From contig NZ_JBBHZZ010000002.1 of NCBI RefSeq assembly GCF_037482405.1, forward strand, positions 372,001-436,000: DNA of 64,000 nucleotides. The letters are read 5' to 3'. A model generated the notes under the pieces. The model did not search any database, was not told where the DNA came from, and saw only the letters and a list, made by a program, of their open reading frames with translations. Positions within the stretch are counted from its first letter, which is position 1; the number at the start of each line of letters is the position of its first letter. The stretch is from Pseudokineococcus marinus (GTDB taxonomy: Bacteria > Actinomycetota > Actinomycetes > Actinomycetales > Quadrisphaeraceae). The translations under genes were made by a program, and so were the position numbers. Shown piece after piece: positions 29,500 through 37,911 of this stretch.

Positions 29500-29748
29500 G
29501 CGGGCACCACCGCCCACCGTCACAGCGGACGAGAGCGCGCGCCCGGCCTCGACCTGGACCCACCGCGGCAGGAGCGCCGTGGAGGATCGGGTGGTCCTGC
29601 TCCAGCTGCTCCAGCAGGCGACCCCTCGTCGGCGAACGCCCAGGTCGCAGGTCGCGGCAGCCGTACCGGCCCCCCGACGTCCCGTGCGCCCCGCCCGCTC
29701 GTCGTCCCGGTGACGGGGCGCGGTACGGACGGGGGACGGCGTCGCCGC
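29500..29748. other. Intergenic stretch between the yidD-like and sorC-type genes
   Basis: About 250 bp with no recognisable gene on either strand. Frames have poor codon bias. No clear hairpin was seen. Confidence 0.4.
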
Positions 29749-30699
29749 TCAGCGGTGCGCCATCAAGGCCCGGGCGGTGGCGCTGTCGAGGACGAGGTCG
29801 GTGACGAGGCCGGCCGCGAGGGCGGCCGCGAGGGCGGGGACCTTGCCCGTGCCGGCGACGGCGCAGACCCGTCGCGGGATGCGCCGCAGCGCCGGTGGCG
29901 GCGGGCCGCTCGAGCGGGCGTTGAGCGGCACGCCCTCCCAGCTGCCGTCGCGGCGGAGGAAGACGGTGCAGACGTCGCCGACGACGTGCTCCTCGGCCAG
30001 GGACACGCGGTCGGCGTCGGTGAGGTACCCGGCCGTGTAGACGCGGCTGGGGACGCCGGCGGCCACCGTGCCGACGCCGAAGAGGGCGACGTCGCAGCGC
30101 TGCTGGAGCGCGAGCACGCCCCGCACGCTGCGCTCGCGCCACATCGCGCGGCGGGTCGCGACGGCGTCGAAGAAGGCGGGCACCGGGAACTGGTGCACCT
30201 CGGCCCCCCAGGCCGCGCCGAAGCGGTCGACGACCTCGCCCGCGTACCCGAGGCCGCTGCTGCGCGTGTTGGCGCCGCCGTTCAGCTGGACGACGTGGGC
30301 GTCCACCGTCGAGCGGGCGGTGAGGTGCCGGGCCACCGCGCTGGTCGTCGTGCCCCAGGCCACGCCGAGCACCATGCCGCTGCCCATGAGCTCGTCGAGG
30401 AGCCGGGCGGTGGCCGCGGCCGCGGCGTCGAGGCGGGCGAGGTCGGTGGCGCCGTCGGGCACCGGCTCCACGACCACGTCGACGCCGAAGCGCTCCCGCA
30501 GCCCGGCGGCCAGCCCCGCTGCACGTCCGTGCACGCTGCGGACCGTCACCTGCACGATGCCGGCGGCACGGGCGGCGTCGAGCATCCGCGAGACCGTGCT
30601 GCGCGAGACGCCCTCCTCACGGGCGATGACGTCCATGGTCACGCCGTCGTCCCAGTACCGGCGCGCGACCCGCTCGAGGTCCTCCTCGTCCGCCGCCAC
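29749..30699 (-). CDS. SorC-family transcriptional regulator
   Basis: The 316-residue protein has an N-terminal helix-turn-helix (VTMDVIAREEGVSRSTVSRM, about residues 20-40) and a C-terminal SorC sugar-phosphate-binding domain (GMVLGVAWGTTTSAVARHL and VVQLNGGANTRSS; end TDLVLDSATARALM). Family members sense phosphorylated sugars or polyols. It is divergent from glpD-glpF-glpK, so control of glycerol use is inferred. The GTG start follows a G-rich ribosome-binding region. A copy of the putative operator lies inside the gene at 30520-30533. Confidence 0.88.
   Translation of the reverse strand: MAADEEDLERVARRYWDDGVTMDVIAREEGVSRSTVSRMLDAARAAGIVQVTVRSVHGRAAGLAAGLRERFGVDVVVEPVPDGATDLARLDAAAAATARLLDELMGSGMVLGVAWGTTTSAVARHLTARSTVDAHVVQLNGGANTRSSGLGYAGEVVDRFGAAWGAEVHQFPVPAFFDAVATRRAMWRERSVRGVLALQQRCDVALFGVGTVAAGVPSRVYTAGYLTDADRVSLAEEHVVGDVCTVFLRRDGSWEGVPLNARSSGPPPPALRRIPRRVCAVAGTGKVPALAAALAAGLVTDLVLDSATARALMAHR
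30520..30533. promoter_or_regulatory. Intragenic copy of the putative SorC operator
   Basis: TGCACGTCCGTGCA, with arms TGCACG and CGTGCA, lies in codons for SVHGRAA of the regulator gene. It is identical to the site at 30756. A further TGCACG half-site is at 30551-30556. Confidence 0.5.
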
Positions 30700-30755
30700 G
30701 CCCCGCCCCCCGCCGGTAGGGGCGCCCCCAGGCTGGGGACGCCGCTCGCCCAGTG

Positions 30756-30769
30756 TGCACGTCCGTGCA
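30756..30769. promoter_or_regulatory. Putative SorC-type operator between regulator and glpD
   Basis: TGCACGTCCGTGCA is an inverted repeat with 6-bp arms and 2-bp spacer in the 187-bp divergent region. It lies 57 bp before the regulator start and 118 bp before glpD. Identity with the intragenic site 236 bp away suggests binding of one protein to both. Confidence 0.6.
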
Positions 30770-30886
30770 GACAGCGAGCCAGACGGCGGGCGCGGGAGCA
30801 CGATCACCGGGACGGACGAGGACGCCGACGGGGCGCCCTCCCCCGACGCCCGCGAGCAGCGGGCAGGACCCGGAGGTCCCTCGACG

Positions 30887-32695
30887 ATGAGCAGCACCAC
30901 CCTCTCCGCCGCCACCCGCGCCGAGGCGCTCGAGCGGATGAGCACCGAGCAGCTGGACGTCCTCGTCGTCGGCGGGGGCGTCACCGGCGCCGGCGCCGCC
31001 CTCGACGCCGCCAGCCGCGGCCTGACGGTCGGCGTCCTCGAGCGCCGCGACTGGGCCGCGGGCACCTCCAGCCGGGCCAGCAAGCTCATCCACGGCGGCC
31101 TGCGCTACCTGGAGATGCTCGACTTCCACCTCGTCCACGAGGCCCTGCGCGAGCGCGGCCTGCTCGTGGACCGCCTGGCACCGCACCTCGTGCACCCCGT
31201 GCCGTTCATCTTCCCGCTCGAGAAGCACTGGCAGCGCGGCTACATCGGCTCCGGCATCGCGCTCTACGACGGCATGGCCGGCGTCTTCGGCCGCGGCGGC
31301 GGCAGCGGGAAGCGCACGGTCCCCCTGCACCGCCACCTCACCCGCGCCGGCATCCAGCGCCGCTTCCGCGGCTTCCGCCGCGACGCGGCCGTGGGCGGCA
31401 TCCAGTACTGGGACGCCAAGGTCGACGACGCCCGCCTCGTCCACGTGCTCGTCCGCACCGCGGTCGGCCACGGGGCGCTCGCCGCCGCCCGCACCCAGGT
31501 CACCGGCTACCTCGAGGAGGGCGGCCGCGTCGTCGGCGTCCGCGCCGTCGACCTCGAGACCGGCCGCGAGCTCGAGGTGCGCGCCCGCCACGTCATCGGC
31601 GCCACGGGCGTGTGGACCGACGAGATCCAGGAGCTCTTCCGCACCCGCGGCCTCGAGGTGAAGGCCTCCAAGGGCGTCCACATCGTCGTCCCGAAGGACG
31701 CGGTGGACGGCGACTCGGGCCTCATCCTCCGCACGGAGAAGAGCGTCCTGTTCGTCATCCCCTGGGAGACGCACTGGGTGATCGGCACCACCGACACCCC
31801 GTGGGACCTCGACAAGGACCACCCCGTGGCCACGAGCGAGGACATCGAGTACCTCCTCGAGCACGCGAACGCCGTGCTGACGCGGCCCCTCACCCGGGAC
31901 GACGTCATGGGCGTCTACACCGGCCTGCGCCCGCTGCTGCAGCCGACCGCCAAGGGCTCGCTCCCCGGCGAGGGCGGCGAGAAGGGGGGCAAGGGCGGCG
32001 GCGACCCGACGACCACGACGAAGGTCTCGCGGGAGCACACCGTCGCGACGCTGCGCCCGGGCCTCACCGTGGTCGCCGGCGGCAAGTACACGACGTACCG
32101 CGTCATGGCCCGCGACGTCGTCGACGCCGCCCTCGCCGACGCCGCCCCGGGCGACCGCCCCGCCGGGCCCTCGCTCACCGCGGACCTCCCGCTCGCCGGC
32201 GCCGAGGGCTACCCCGTGCGCTGGGCCCAGCGGCACCGCATCGCCGAGGAGCGCGGCTGGTCCCTCGAGCGGGTCGAGCACCTGCTCCACCGCTACGGCG
32301 GCGACGTCGACGAGGTGCTCGAGCTGGTCGACGCCGACCCCTCGCTCGGCGAGCCCCTCGAGGGCGCCCCCCACTACCTGCGCGCGGAGGCGCTCTACGC
32401 CGCCACGCACGAGGGCGCGCTGCACCTCGAGGACGTCCTGACGCGTCGCACGCGCCTGTCCTACGAGCAGGCCGACCGCGGCACCGCGAGCGCCCGGGCC
32501 GTCGCCGGCCTCATGGCCGGGGCCCTCGGGTGGGACGACGCCCGTGTCGAGGAGGAGGTCTCCTCCTACCTCGCCCGCGTCGAGGCCGAGCGCGCCGCCG
32601 AGGTCGAGACCGACGACGAGGCCGCCGAGCGCCGTCGCCTCGAGGCGCCCGACATCCGCCCCGACGTCCCCGTCGGGGGCTCGGCCGCCGCCTGA
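30887..32695 (+). CDS. glpD: Glycerol-3-phosphate dehydrogenase (FAD-dependent, aerobic)
   Basis: GlpD oxidises glycerol-3-phosphate to dihydroxyacetone phosphate and passes electrons to quinone at the membrane. The 602-residue protein has the FAD dinucleotide fold VLVVGGGVTGAGAALDAA (about 25-42), the family motif TSSRASKLIHGGLRYLE, and the late VVAGGKYTTYR motif. A Lys/Gly-rich insertion (GEGGEKGGKGGGD) sits before that motif. GGAGG lies nine bases before the ATG. First gene of glpD-glpF-glpK. Confidence 0.96.
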   Translation: MSSTTLSAATRAEALERMSTEQLDVLVVGGGVTGAGAALDAASRGLTVGVLERRDWAAGTSSRASKLIHGGLRYLEMLDFHLVHEALRERGLLVDRLAPHLVHPVPFIFPLEKHWQRGYIGSGIALYDGMAGVFGRGGGSGKRTVPLHRHLTRAGIQRRFRGFRRDAAVGGIQYWDAKVDDARLVHVLVRTAVGHGALAAARTQVTGYLEEGGRVVGVRAVDLETGRELEVRARHVIGATGVWTDEIQELFRTRGLEVKASKGVHIVVPKDAVDGDSGLILRTEKSVLFVIPWETHWVIGTTDTPWDLDKDHPVATSEDIEYLLEHANAVLTRPLTRDDVMGVYTGLRPLLQPTAKGSLPGEGGEKGGKGGGDPTTTTKVSREHTVATLRPGLTVVAGGKYTTYRVMARDVVDAALADAAPGDRPAGPSLTADLPLAGAEGYPVRWAQRHRIAEERGWSLERVEHLLHRYGGDVDEVLELVDADPSLGEPLEGAPHYLRAEALYAATHEGALHLEDVLTRRTRLSYEQADRGTASARAVAGLMAGALGWDDARVEEEVSSYLARVEAERAAEVETDDEAAERRRLEAPDIRPDVPVGGSAAA

Positions 32696-32762
32696 GCCCC
32701 CCGCACCGCCCTCCCCCGGCGGTCACCACCGCCTGGAGTCCTCCGCCTCTGCCCTCGCCGGG

Positions 32763-32791
32763 CCGCCCCGCGCCACCGTGGCGCGGGGCGG
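32763..32791 (+). terminator. Hairpin between glpD and glpF
   Basis: CCGCCCCGCGCC (32763-32774) pairs perfectly with 32780-32791 around ACCGT. It lies 68 bp after glpD and 61 bp before glpF. It could be a partial terminator, attenuator or mRNA-stabilising stem that separates glpD from glpFK expression. Confidence 0.45.
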
Positions 32792-32851
32792 GCGGAGGCC
32801 CGCCGGTGCGACTGCACCCTTCCCTGACACCGCAGTCACGAGGAGATCCGC

Positions 32852-33595
32852 ATGACACCGTCCCTGGCCGAGATCTTCCTCTCCGAGGTCCTCGGCACCG
32901 CCACGCTCACGCTGCTCGGCTGCGGCGTCGTGGCCAACGCGCTGCTCGCGAAGACCAAGGGCTTCGCCGGCGGGCCGCTCTTCATCAACTTCGGCTGGGG
33001 CCTCGCGGTCTTCGCCGGCGTCTACGTGGCCTACGCCTCGGGCGCCCACCTCAACCCGGCGGTGACCGTCGGGCTGCTCGTCTCCGGCAACGACTACGCC
33101 CCCGGCGTCTCGCCCGACCTCGTCAACACCCTCGTGTACTTCGCCGCCGAGATGGTCGGCGGCGCCCTGGGCGCCGTCGTCGTGTACCTGGCGTACAAGA
33201 AGCACTTCGACGCGACGGAGGACGGCGCCCTCAAGCTGGCCGTCTTCTCGACCGGGCCGGAGATCCGCCGCTACGGCTGGAACGTCGTCACCGAGGTCAT
33301 CGGCACCTTCGTCCTCGTCTTCGTCATCCTCCTGTTCGGCAACACGCCCGCCCAGATCGGCCCGCTCGCCGTCGCCCTGCTCGTCGTCGGCATCGGCGCG
33401 TCCCTCGGCGGACCGACGGGCTACGCCATCAACCCGGCCCGCGACCTCGGGCCGCGCATCGCCCACGCCCTGCTGCCCATCCGCGGCAAGGGCTCCTCCG
33501 ACTGGGCCTACGCGTGGGTCCCCGTCGTCGGTCCCGTCCTCGGCGGGATCCTCGCGGGCCTCGTGTACTACGCCATGCCCGTCATCCCGGCCTGA
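32852..33595 (+). CDS. glpF: Glycerol uptake facilitator (aquaglyceroporin)
   Basis: This MIP-family channel lets glycerol diffuse into the cell, where GlpK traps it. The 247-residue protein has six hydrophobic segments and two half-helix motifs: HLNPAV (NPA 68-70) and the second INPARDLGPR (NPA 194-196, followed by the aspartate typical of glyceroporins). AGGAG is six bases before the ATG. It lies between glpD and glpK. Confidence 0.93.
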   Translation: MTPSLAEIFLSEVLGTATLTLLGCGVVANALLAKTKGFAGGPLFINFGWGLAVFAGVYVAYASGAHLNPAVTVGLLVSGNDYAPGVSPDLVNTLVYFAAEMVGGALGAVVVYLAYKKHFDATEDGALKLAVFSTGPEIRRYGWNVVTEVIGTFVLVFVILLFGNTPAQIGPLAVALLVVGIGASLGGPTGYAINPARDLGPRIAHALLPIRGKGSSDWAYAWVPVVGPVLGGILAGLVYYAMPVIPA

Positions 33596-33650
33596 CGGTC
33601 GACCACCGCACCCGACCCAGACCCCGTCCCGGAAAGGACACCGACGTCCC

Positions 33651-35192
33651 ATGAGCGAGACCACCACCGGCTCCGGCAGCGCCCGCTACGTCGTCGCCAT
33701 CGACCAGGGCACGACGAGCACCCGCGCCATCGTCTTCGACCACGCGGGGACCATCGTCTCCACCGGCCAGCTGGAGCACGAGCAGATCTTCCCGCGCGCC
33801 GGCTGGGTCGAGCACGACCCCAAGGAGATCTGGCGCAACACCCGCGAGGTCATCGGCCAGGCCCTCTCGCGCGCCGACGTCACCCGGCACGACGTCGCCG
33901 CCGTCGGCATCACCAACCAGCGCGAGACCACCGTCGTGTGGGACAAGAACACCGGCGAGCCGGTCTACAACGCCATCGTCTGGCAGGACGTGCGCACCCA
34001 GCCCATCGTCGACCGGCTCGCGGCCGACGGCGGCGTCGACCGCTTCCGCCAGGTCTGCGGGCTGCCGCTCAACCCCTACTTCGCCGGCACGAAGATCATG
34101 TGGATCCTCGAGAACGTCGAGGGCGCCCGCGAGCGCGCCGAGGCGGGCGACCTGCTCTTCGGCACGACCGACTCGTGGGTCGTGTGGAACCTCACCGGCG
34201 GCACGGACGGCGGCAAGCACCTCACCGACGTCACCAACGCCTCGCGGACGCTCTTCATGGACCTGAGGACGCTGCAGTGGGACGACGACGTGCTCGCCGC
34301 CATGGACATCCCCCGGGCGATGCTGCCGGAGATCCGCTCCTCCTCCGAGGTCTACGGCACCGTCGAGGCCTCGAACCTGCTGCGCGAGACGCCGATCGCG
34401 GGCATCCTCGGCGACCAGCAGGCCGCCACCTTCGGCCAGACGGCGTTCACCCCCGGTGGCGCCAAGAACACCTACGGCACGGGCAACTTCCTCATCGTCA
34501 ACACCGGTGAGGACCTCGTCTTCAGCGACAACGGCCTGCTGACGACGATGGCCTACCGCCTCGGCGACGAGAAGCCGGTGTACGCGCTCGAGGGCGCCAT
34601 CGCCGTCACGGGCTCGCTCGTGCAGTGGCTGCGCGACAACCTCGGGCTCATCTCCTCGGCGCCCGAGGTCGAGACCCTCGCCGCGACCGTCGAGGACAAC
34701 GGCGGCGTGTACGTCGTGCCCGCCTTCTCGGGCCTCTTCGCGCCGTACTGGCGGGGAGACGCGCGCGGGGCGATCGTCGGCCTCACGCGGTACGTGACGA
34801 AGGCCCACATCGCCCGTGCGGCGCTGGAGGCCACCGCCTTCCAGACCCGCGAGGTGCTCGACGCCGCGAACGCCGACTCGGGCGTCCCGCTCGAGGAGCT
34901 GCGCGTGGACGGCGGCATGGTCGTCAACGACACGCTCATGCAGTTCCAGGCCGACGTCCTCGGCGTCCCGGTCGTGCGCCCCGTCGTCGCCGAGACCACG
35001 GCGCTCGGCGCCGCCTACGCGGCCGGCCTCGCGGTCGGCTTCTGGTCCGACCTCGACGAGGTCCGCGCCAACTGGGCCGAGGACAAGCGCTGGGAGCCGC
35101 AGATGGAGGAGGCCGAGCGCGAGCGCGTCCTGCGCCTGTGGAAGAAGGCCGTGACCCGGACCTTCGACTGGGTCGACGACGACGTGCGCTGA
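33651..35192 (+). CDS. glpK: Glycerol kinase
   Basis: GlpK phosphorylates glycerol to glycerol-3-phosphate, the substrate of GlpD. The 513-residue FGGY kinase has the phosphate-binding DQGTTSTR (18-25), TNQRETTVVWD, the catalytic-region EGAIAVTGSLVQWLRD, and PAFSGLFAPYWRGDARG. It is full length and ends GTGCGCTGA. Its last 188 bp are repeated in inverted orientation downstream by the palindrome at 35005-35448. Confidence 0.97.
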   Translation: MSETTTGSGSARYVVAIDQGTTSTRAIVFDHAGTIVSTGQLEHEQIFPRAGWVEHDPKEIWRNTREVIGQALSRADVTRHDVAAVGITNQRETTVVWDKNTGEPVYNAIVWQDVRTQPIVDRLAADGGVDRFRQVCGLPLNPYFAGTKIMWILENVEGARERAEAGDLLFGTTDSWVVWNLTGGTDGGKHLTDVTNASRTLFMDLRTLQWDDDVLAAMDIPRAMLPEIRSSSEVYGTVEASNLLRETPIAGILGDQQAATFGQTAFTPGGAKNTYGTGNFLIVNTGEDLVFSDNGLLTTMAYRLGDEKPVYALEGAIAVTGSLVQWLRDNLGLISSAPEVETLAATVEDNGGVYVVPAFSGLFAPYWRGDARGAIVGLTRYVTKAHIARAALEATAFQTREVLDAANADSGVPLEELRVDGGMVVNDTLMQFQADVLGVPVVRPVVAETTALGAAYAAGLAVGFWSDLDEVRANWAEDKRWEPQMEEAERERVLRLWKKAVTRTFDWVDDDVR

Positions 35193-35448
35193 CCCTCCCC
35201 CGCACGCACGAGCGCCCCGCACCGGTACCGGTGCGGGGCGCTCGTGCGTGCGGGGGAGGGTCAGCGCACGTCGTCGTCGACCCAGTCGAAGGTCCGGGTC
35301 ACGGCCTTCTTCCACAGGCGCAGGACGCGCTCGCGCTCGGCCTCCTCCATCTGCGGCTCCCAGCGCTTGTCCTCGGCCCAGTTGGCGCGGACCTCGTCGA
35401 GGTCGGACCAGAAGCCGACCGCGAGGCCGGCCGCGTAGGCGGCGCCGA
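35005..35448. repeat. Perfect 444-bp palindrome at the glpK end, probably a fold-back artefact
   Basis: Positions 35005-35226 are reproduced as reverse complement in 35227-35448, centred on ACCGGTACCGGT. The second arm stops at the single N at 35449, after which unrelated sequence follows. Within it, 35261-35448 on the minus strand is a 3' fragment of glpK. The natural glpK terminator hairpin lies at the centre. A chimeric contig end is the simplest reading. Confidence 0.9.
35203..35250 (+). terminator. Terminator hairpin downstream of glpK
   Basis: Within the palindrome, GCACGAGCGCCCCGC and its complement flank ACCGGTACCGGT some 10-58 bp after the glpK stop. At least the central GC-rich stem is plausible as the true terminator. 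The right arm may be partly artefactual. Confidence 0.4.
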
Positions 35449-35449
35449 N
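35449..35449. other. Assembly ambiguity (single N) joining unrelated sequence
   Basis: The N terminates the palindrome. Genes to its left (glp) and right (ybbN-like) may not be neighbours in the real chromosome. Confidence 0.7.
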
Positions 35450-35544
35450 TAGCCTTCTTCCGTCGGGAGAGAGTCCGGCGGCGGACTTCGTCGCCTCCCT
35501 CCGCCGGGAGTGAGCCGCTCAGCCCGGGCCCGCGGCGGCGGGGC

Positions 35545-36504
35545 TCAGAAGAGGGCGCTGGCGAGGGCGCGGCGCGCCATCATGACGCGGGGGTCGGTGG
35601 CGCCGACGACCTCGAAGAGCTCGACGAGGCGCGCGCGCACCCGCTCTCGCTCGTCGCCGGAGGTGGTGCGGACCGTCTGCACCAGCCGGGCGAAGGCGTC
35701 CTCGACGTGCCCGCCCAGGACGTCGAGGTCGGCGACGAGCAGGGCCGCGTCGACGTCGTTGGGGTCCGCGGCGGCCGCGTCACGCGCCGCCTGGAGGTCG
35801 GCGCGCCCGGCGCGGCGCAGGAGCTCCACCTGGGCCAGGCCCACGCGGGCGTCCTCGTCGGCCGGGCTCTCGAGCAGCGCCCGGCGGTAGGCGTCCGCGG
35901 CCGCGTCGAGGTCGTCGCGCTCGATGGCGTCGAAGGCCTCCTGGTGCAGCGGCGGCAGCGGCGGCTCGGGCGCTTCCTCCTCGGCCGGGGCGCCGTCGAC
36001 GTCGAGGCGGCCGGTGACGCCCTGCCGCGCGGCGAGGTCGAGCAGGGCGTCGAGGTACTGGCGCACCTGATCCTCGGGCAGGACCCCCTGGAAGAGCGGC
36101 ACCGGCTGCCCGGCGACCACGGCCAAGACCGCGGGCACCGTCTCGACCTGGAAGGCCTGCGCGATCCGGGGGTGGCGGTCGGCGTCGACCTCCCCGAGGA
36201 GCCAGCGACCGGCGTCCGCGGCCGCCAGGCGGCGCAGCACGGCGGCGAGGTCGTCGGCGCCCTGGGCGCGCGACGACGACAGCGCGATGACGACGGGCAC
36301 CTGGGTCGACTGCTCGACGACCTGCTGGAAGGACTCCTCCGTCACGGTGACGACGGCGGCCCCGGCGGGCGGCCCGCCCGCGGCTCCGCCGGCCGCCGCC
36401 TGCTGCTGCGGCCGGCCGAGCCCCGAGAGGTCGACGGCCCCCCGGAGGTTGAGGCCCGGAGAGGCCCCCGGGCCGCCGGGTCGCTGTCCGCTGCGCTGGC
36501 TCAT
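35545..36504 (-). CDS. YbbN-like thioredoxin-fold/TPR protein
   Basis: The 319-residue protein has a disordered Gly/Ala/Gln-rich start. A thioredoxin-like domain follows (about 50-160: PVVIALSSSRAQGADDLA, VDADRHPRIAQAFQVETVPA). The C-terminal part is a TPR region (AFDAIERDDLDAAADAYRRA). The CxxC active site is replaced by SSSRAQG, so redox catalysis is unlikely and a co-chaperone-like binding role is inferred. A G-rich ribosome-binding sequence precedes the ATG. Confidence 0.85.
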   Translation of the reverse strand: MSQRSGQRPGGPGASPGLNLRGAVDLSGLGRPQQQAAAGGAAGGPPAGAAVVTVTEESFQQVVEQSTQVPVVIALSSSRAQGADDLAAVLRRLAAADAGRWLLGEVDADRHPRIAQAFQVETVPAVLAVVAGQPVPLFQGVLPEDQVRQYLDALLDLAARQGVTGRLDVDGAPAEEEAPEPPLPPLHQEAFDAIERDDLDAAADAYRRALLESPADEDARVGLAQVELLRRAGRADLQAARDAAAADPNDVDAALLVADLDVLGGHVEDAFARLVQTVRTTSGDERERVRARLVELFEVVGATDPRVMMARRALASALF

Positions 36505-36717
36505 CCCTGCTCGCCTCTCGTCGTGCTCGTCGTCTGGTGCTCGCCCGCGTCCGCGGCCGCCCGCCGGGCTCCGCACCGCCGGCCCCGGCCGGGGCGGCGG
36601 TCGTGCGGGCGGCGGCGCGGGCCCTCGCCCGCACGGTCCGGGCGGCGGCGCTCCGTGGGGGCGCCGGCGGGCACGGCCCCGCATGCTGCCACGCGGGCGC
36701 CGCGCCCACCCCTCGCG

Positions 36718-37911
36718 TCAGGAGGCGGTGGCCTCCACGAGGACCCGGTCGGCGCCCACGGCGCGCACGGGACCGGGCTCGTCCGCCGTCGGGACGACCA
36801 GCGCGACGACCTCGACCCACTTCTGCTCCAGGCGCTCGGGCGCGTCGTCGCGGCCGGCGAGCGCCGCCACGGTCTCCGGCAGCTGGAGCACGGCGCCCTC
36901 CTCCTCGACCACCTGCACGGCGCTGCTGTCGAGGACCCCGACGACGAGGGCCCCGCCGTCGGCCGTGGCCACGGCGCGGACGGCGTCCGGCCGGGGCGTG
37001 CGGGTGGTCTCGAGCGCGAAGAAGTCCACCGCGTCGGCCTCCGCCCGCTCGGCGCGCACCTCGGCCCGGAAGGCGTCGTCGGCGACGACGTCGAGACCGG
37101 GGCCCTGCTGCTCGGCGCCGGGCTGGTCGGCCCCCTCGTCGGTGGCCCCCTCGTCGGTCGCCCCCTCGTCGGTCGCCCCCTCGTCGGCGGACCCGTCGGC
37201 CGGCGCGGCGGGGTCCCCGGCCGACAGCGCCTCGGCGTAGCGCGCGACGGCGTCCTGCGGGCTGAGGACGAGCCCCTCCGCGGACGTCGGGTCCACCGGC
37301 GGGGCCCCCTGCTCCGCGGTGGCGACGGGCGGCACGACGGCGCCGGGCAGCAGCCCCGTGGTCGTGACGACGCGGTAGGGGCTGCGGACGTCCTCCTGGA
37401 CGAGGACGGCGAGCTGGGGCTGCGCCTGCGGGCCCGTGATCGTCGCCCACGTGCGCGGGAAGGTCGCCGCGGCGTCCGCGGGGGACGGCGCGCGGTCGGG
37501 CGCCTCGCCCTCCTCCGCCCCGGGGACGCCGACGGCGGGGACGACGTCGCGCAGGGCGTCGGCCTCGACCGGCACCGGGGCCGGGGCGTCGGGCACCAGC
37601 TCCTGGAGCCGGTACCGCGCCGCCCGCACCTCGGCCGCCACGCCGGTGACCAGGGGGTCGAGGAGCGTCGCGTCGCGAGCGGCGTCGGCGGCCGCCACGG
37701 TCTCCGCGACGTCGGCGTGGACCTGCTCCAGCTGCTCGGCGTCGACGGCGGGCACCGGCGCGCCGACCTCCTGGGGCCGCGGCGGGGGCAGCGGCTGCTC
37801 CGATGCGCAGCCCGCGGCGAGGCCGGCGAGGAGCACGGCCGCGCACGCCCGGACCGCGCGCGAGGGTCGGCGCCCGGGGCGGTCGACCGGGCGGTGCTGC
37901 GGGCGGCTCAT
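36718..37911 (-). CDS. Putative lipoprotein of unknown function
   Basis: The 397-residue protein has a type II signal with lipobox LAGLAAGC (Cys35), placing it on the outer face of the membrane. The mature part has alternating helical and beta stretches and no domain that I recognise. A low-complexity loop of DEGAT repeats lies near residue 255. The ATG overlaps the stop of the upstream membrane-protein gene (ATGA), so the two probably work together at the cell envelope. Confidence 0.75.
   Translation of the reverse strand: MSRPQHRPVDRPGRRPSRAVRACAAVLLAGLAAGCASEQPLPPPRPQEVGAPVPAVDAEQLEQVHADVAETVAAADAARDATLLDPLVTGVAAEVRAARYRLQELVPDAPAPVPVEADALRDVVPAVGVPGAEEGEAPDRAPSPADAAATFPRTWATITGPQAQPQLAVLVQEDVRSPYRVVTTTGLLPGAVVPPVATAEQGAPPVDPTSAEGLVLSPQDAVARYAEALSAGDPAAPADGSADEGATDEGATDEGATDEGADQPGAEQQGPGLDVVADDAFRAEVRAERAEADAVDFFALETTRTPRPDAVRAVATADGGALVVGVLDSSAVQVVEEEGAVLQLPETVAALAGRDDAPERLEQKWVEVVALVVPTADEPGPVRAVGADRVLVEATAS
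37126..37185. repeat. Four 15-bp in-frame repeats in the lipoprotein gene
   Basis: Units start at 37126, 37141, 37156 and 37171 with core GCCCCCTCGTC. The last two are identical. They encode successive DEGAT pentapeptides. Confidence 0.75.

Noticed and set aside
29710..33654. Plus-strand open frame of 1314 codons across sorC, glpD and glpF
   Set aside because: It is out of frame with glpD and antisense to the regulator. The product is Arg/Pro-rich with no domain.
33582..35315. Minus-strand frame of 577 codons opposite glpK
   Set aside because: It is the antisense shadow of glpK, extended by the palindrome.
35261..35448. Second, inverted glpK gene fragment
   Set aside because: It is an exact reverse complement of the glpK end and stops at an N. 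An assembly fold-back explains it better than a real duplication.
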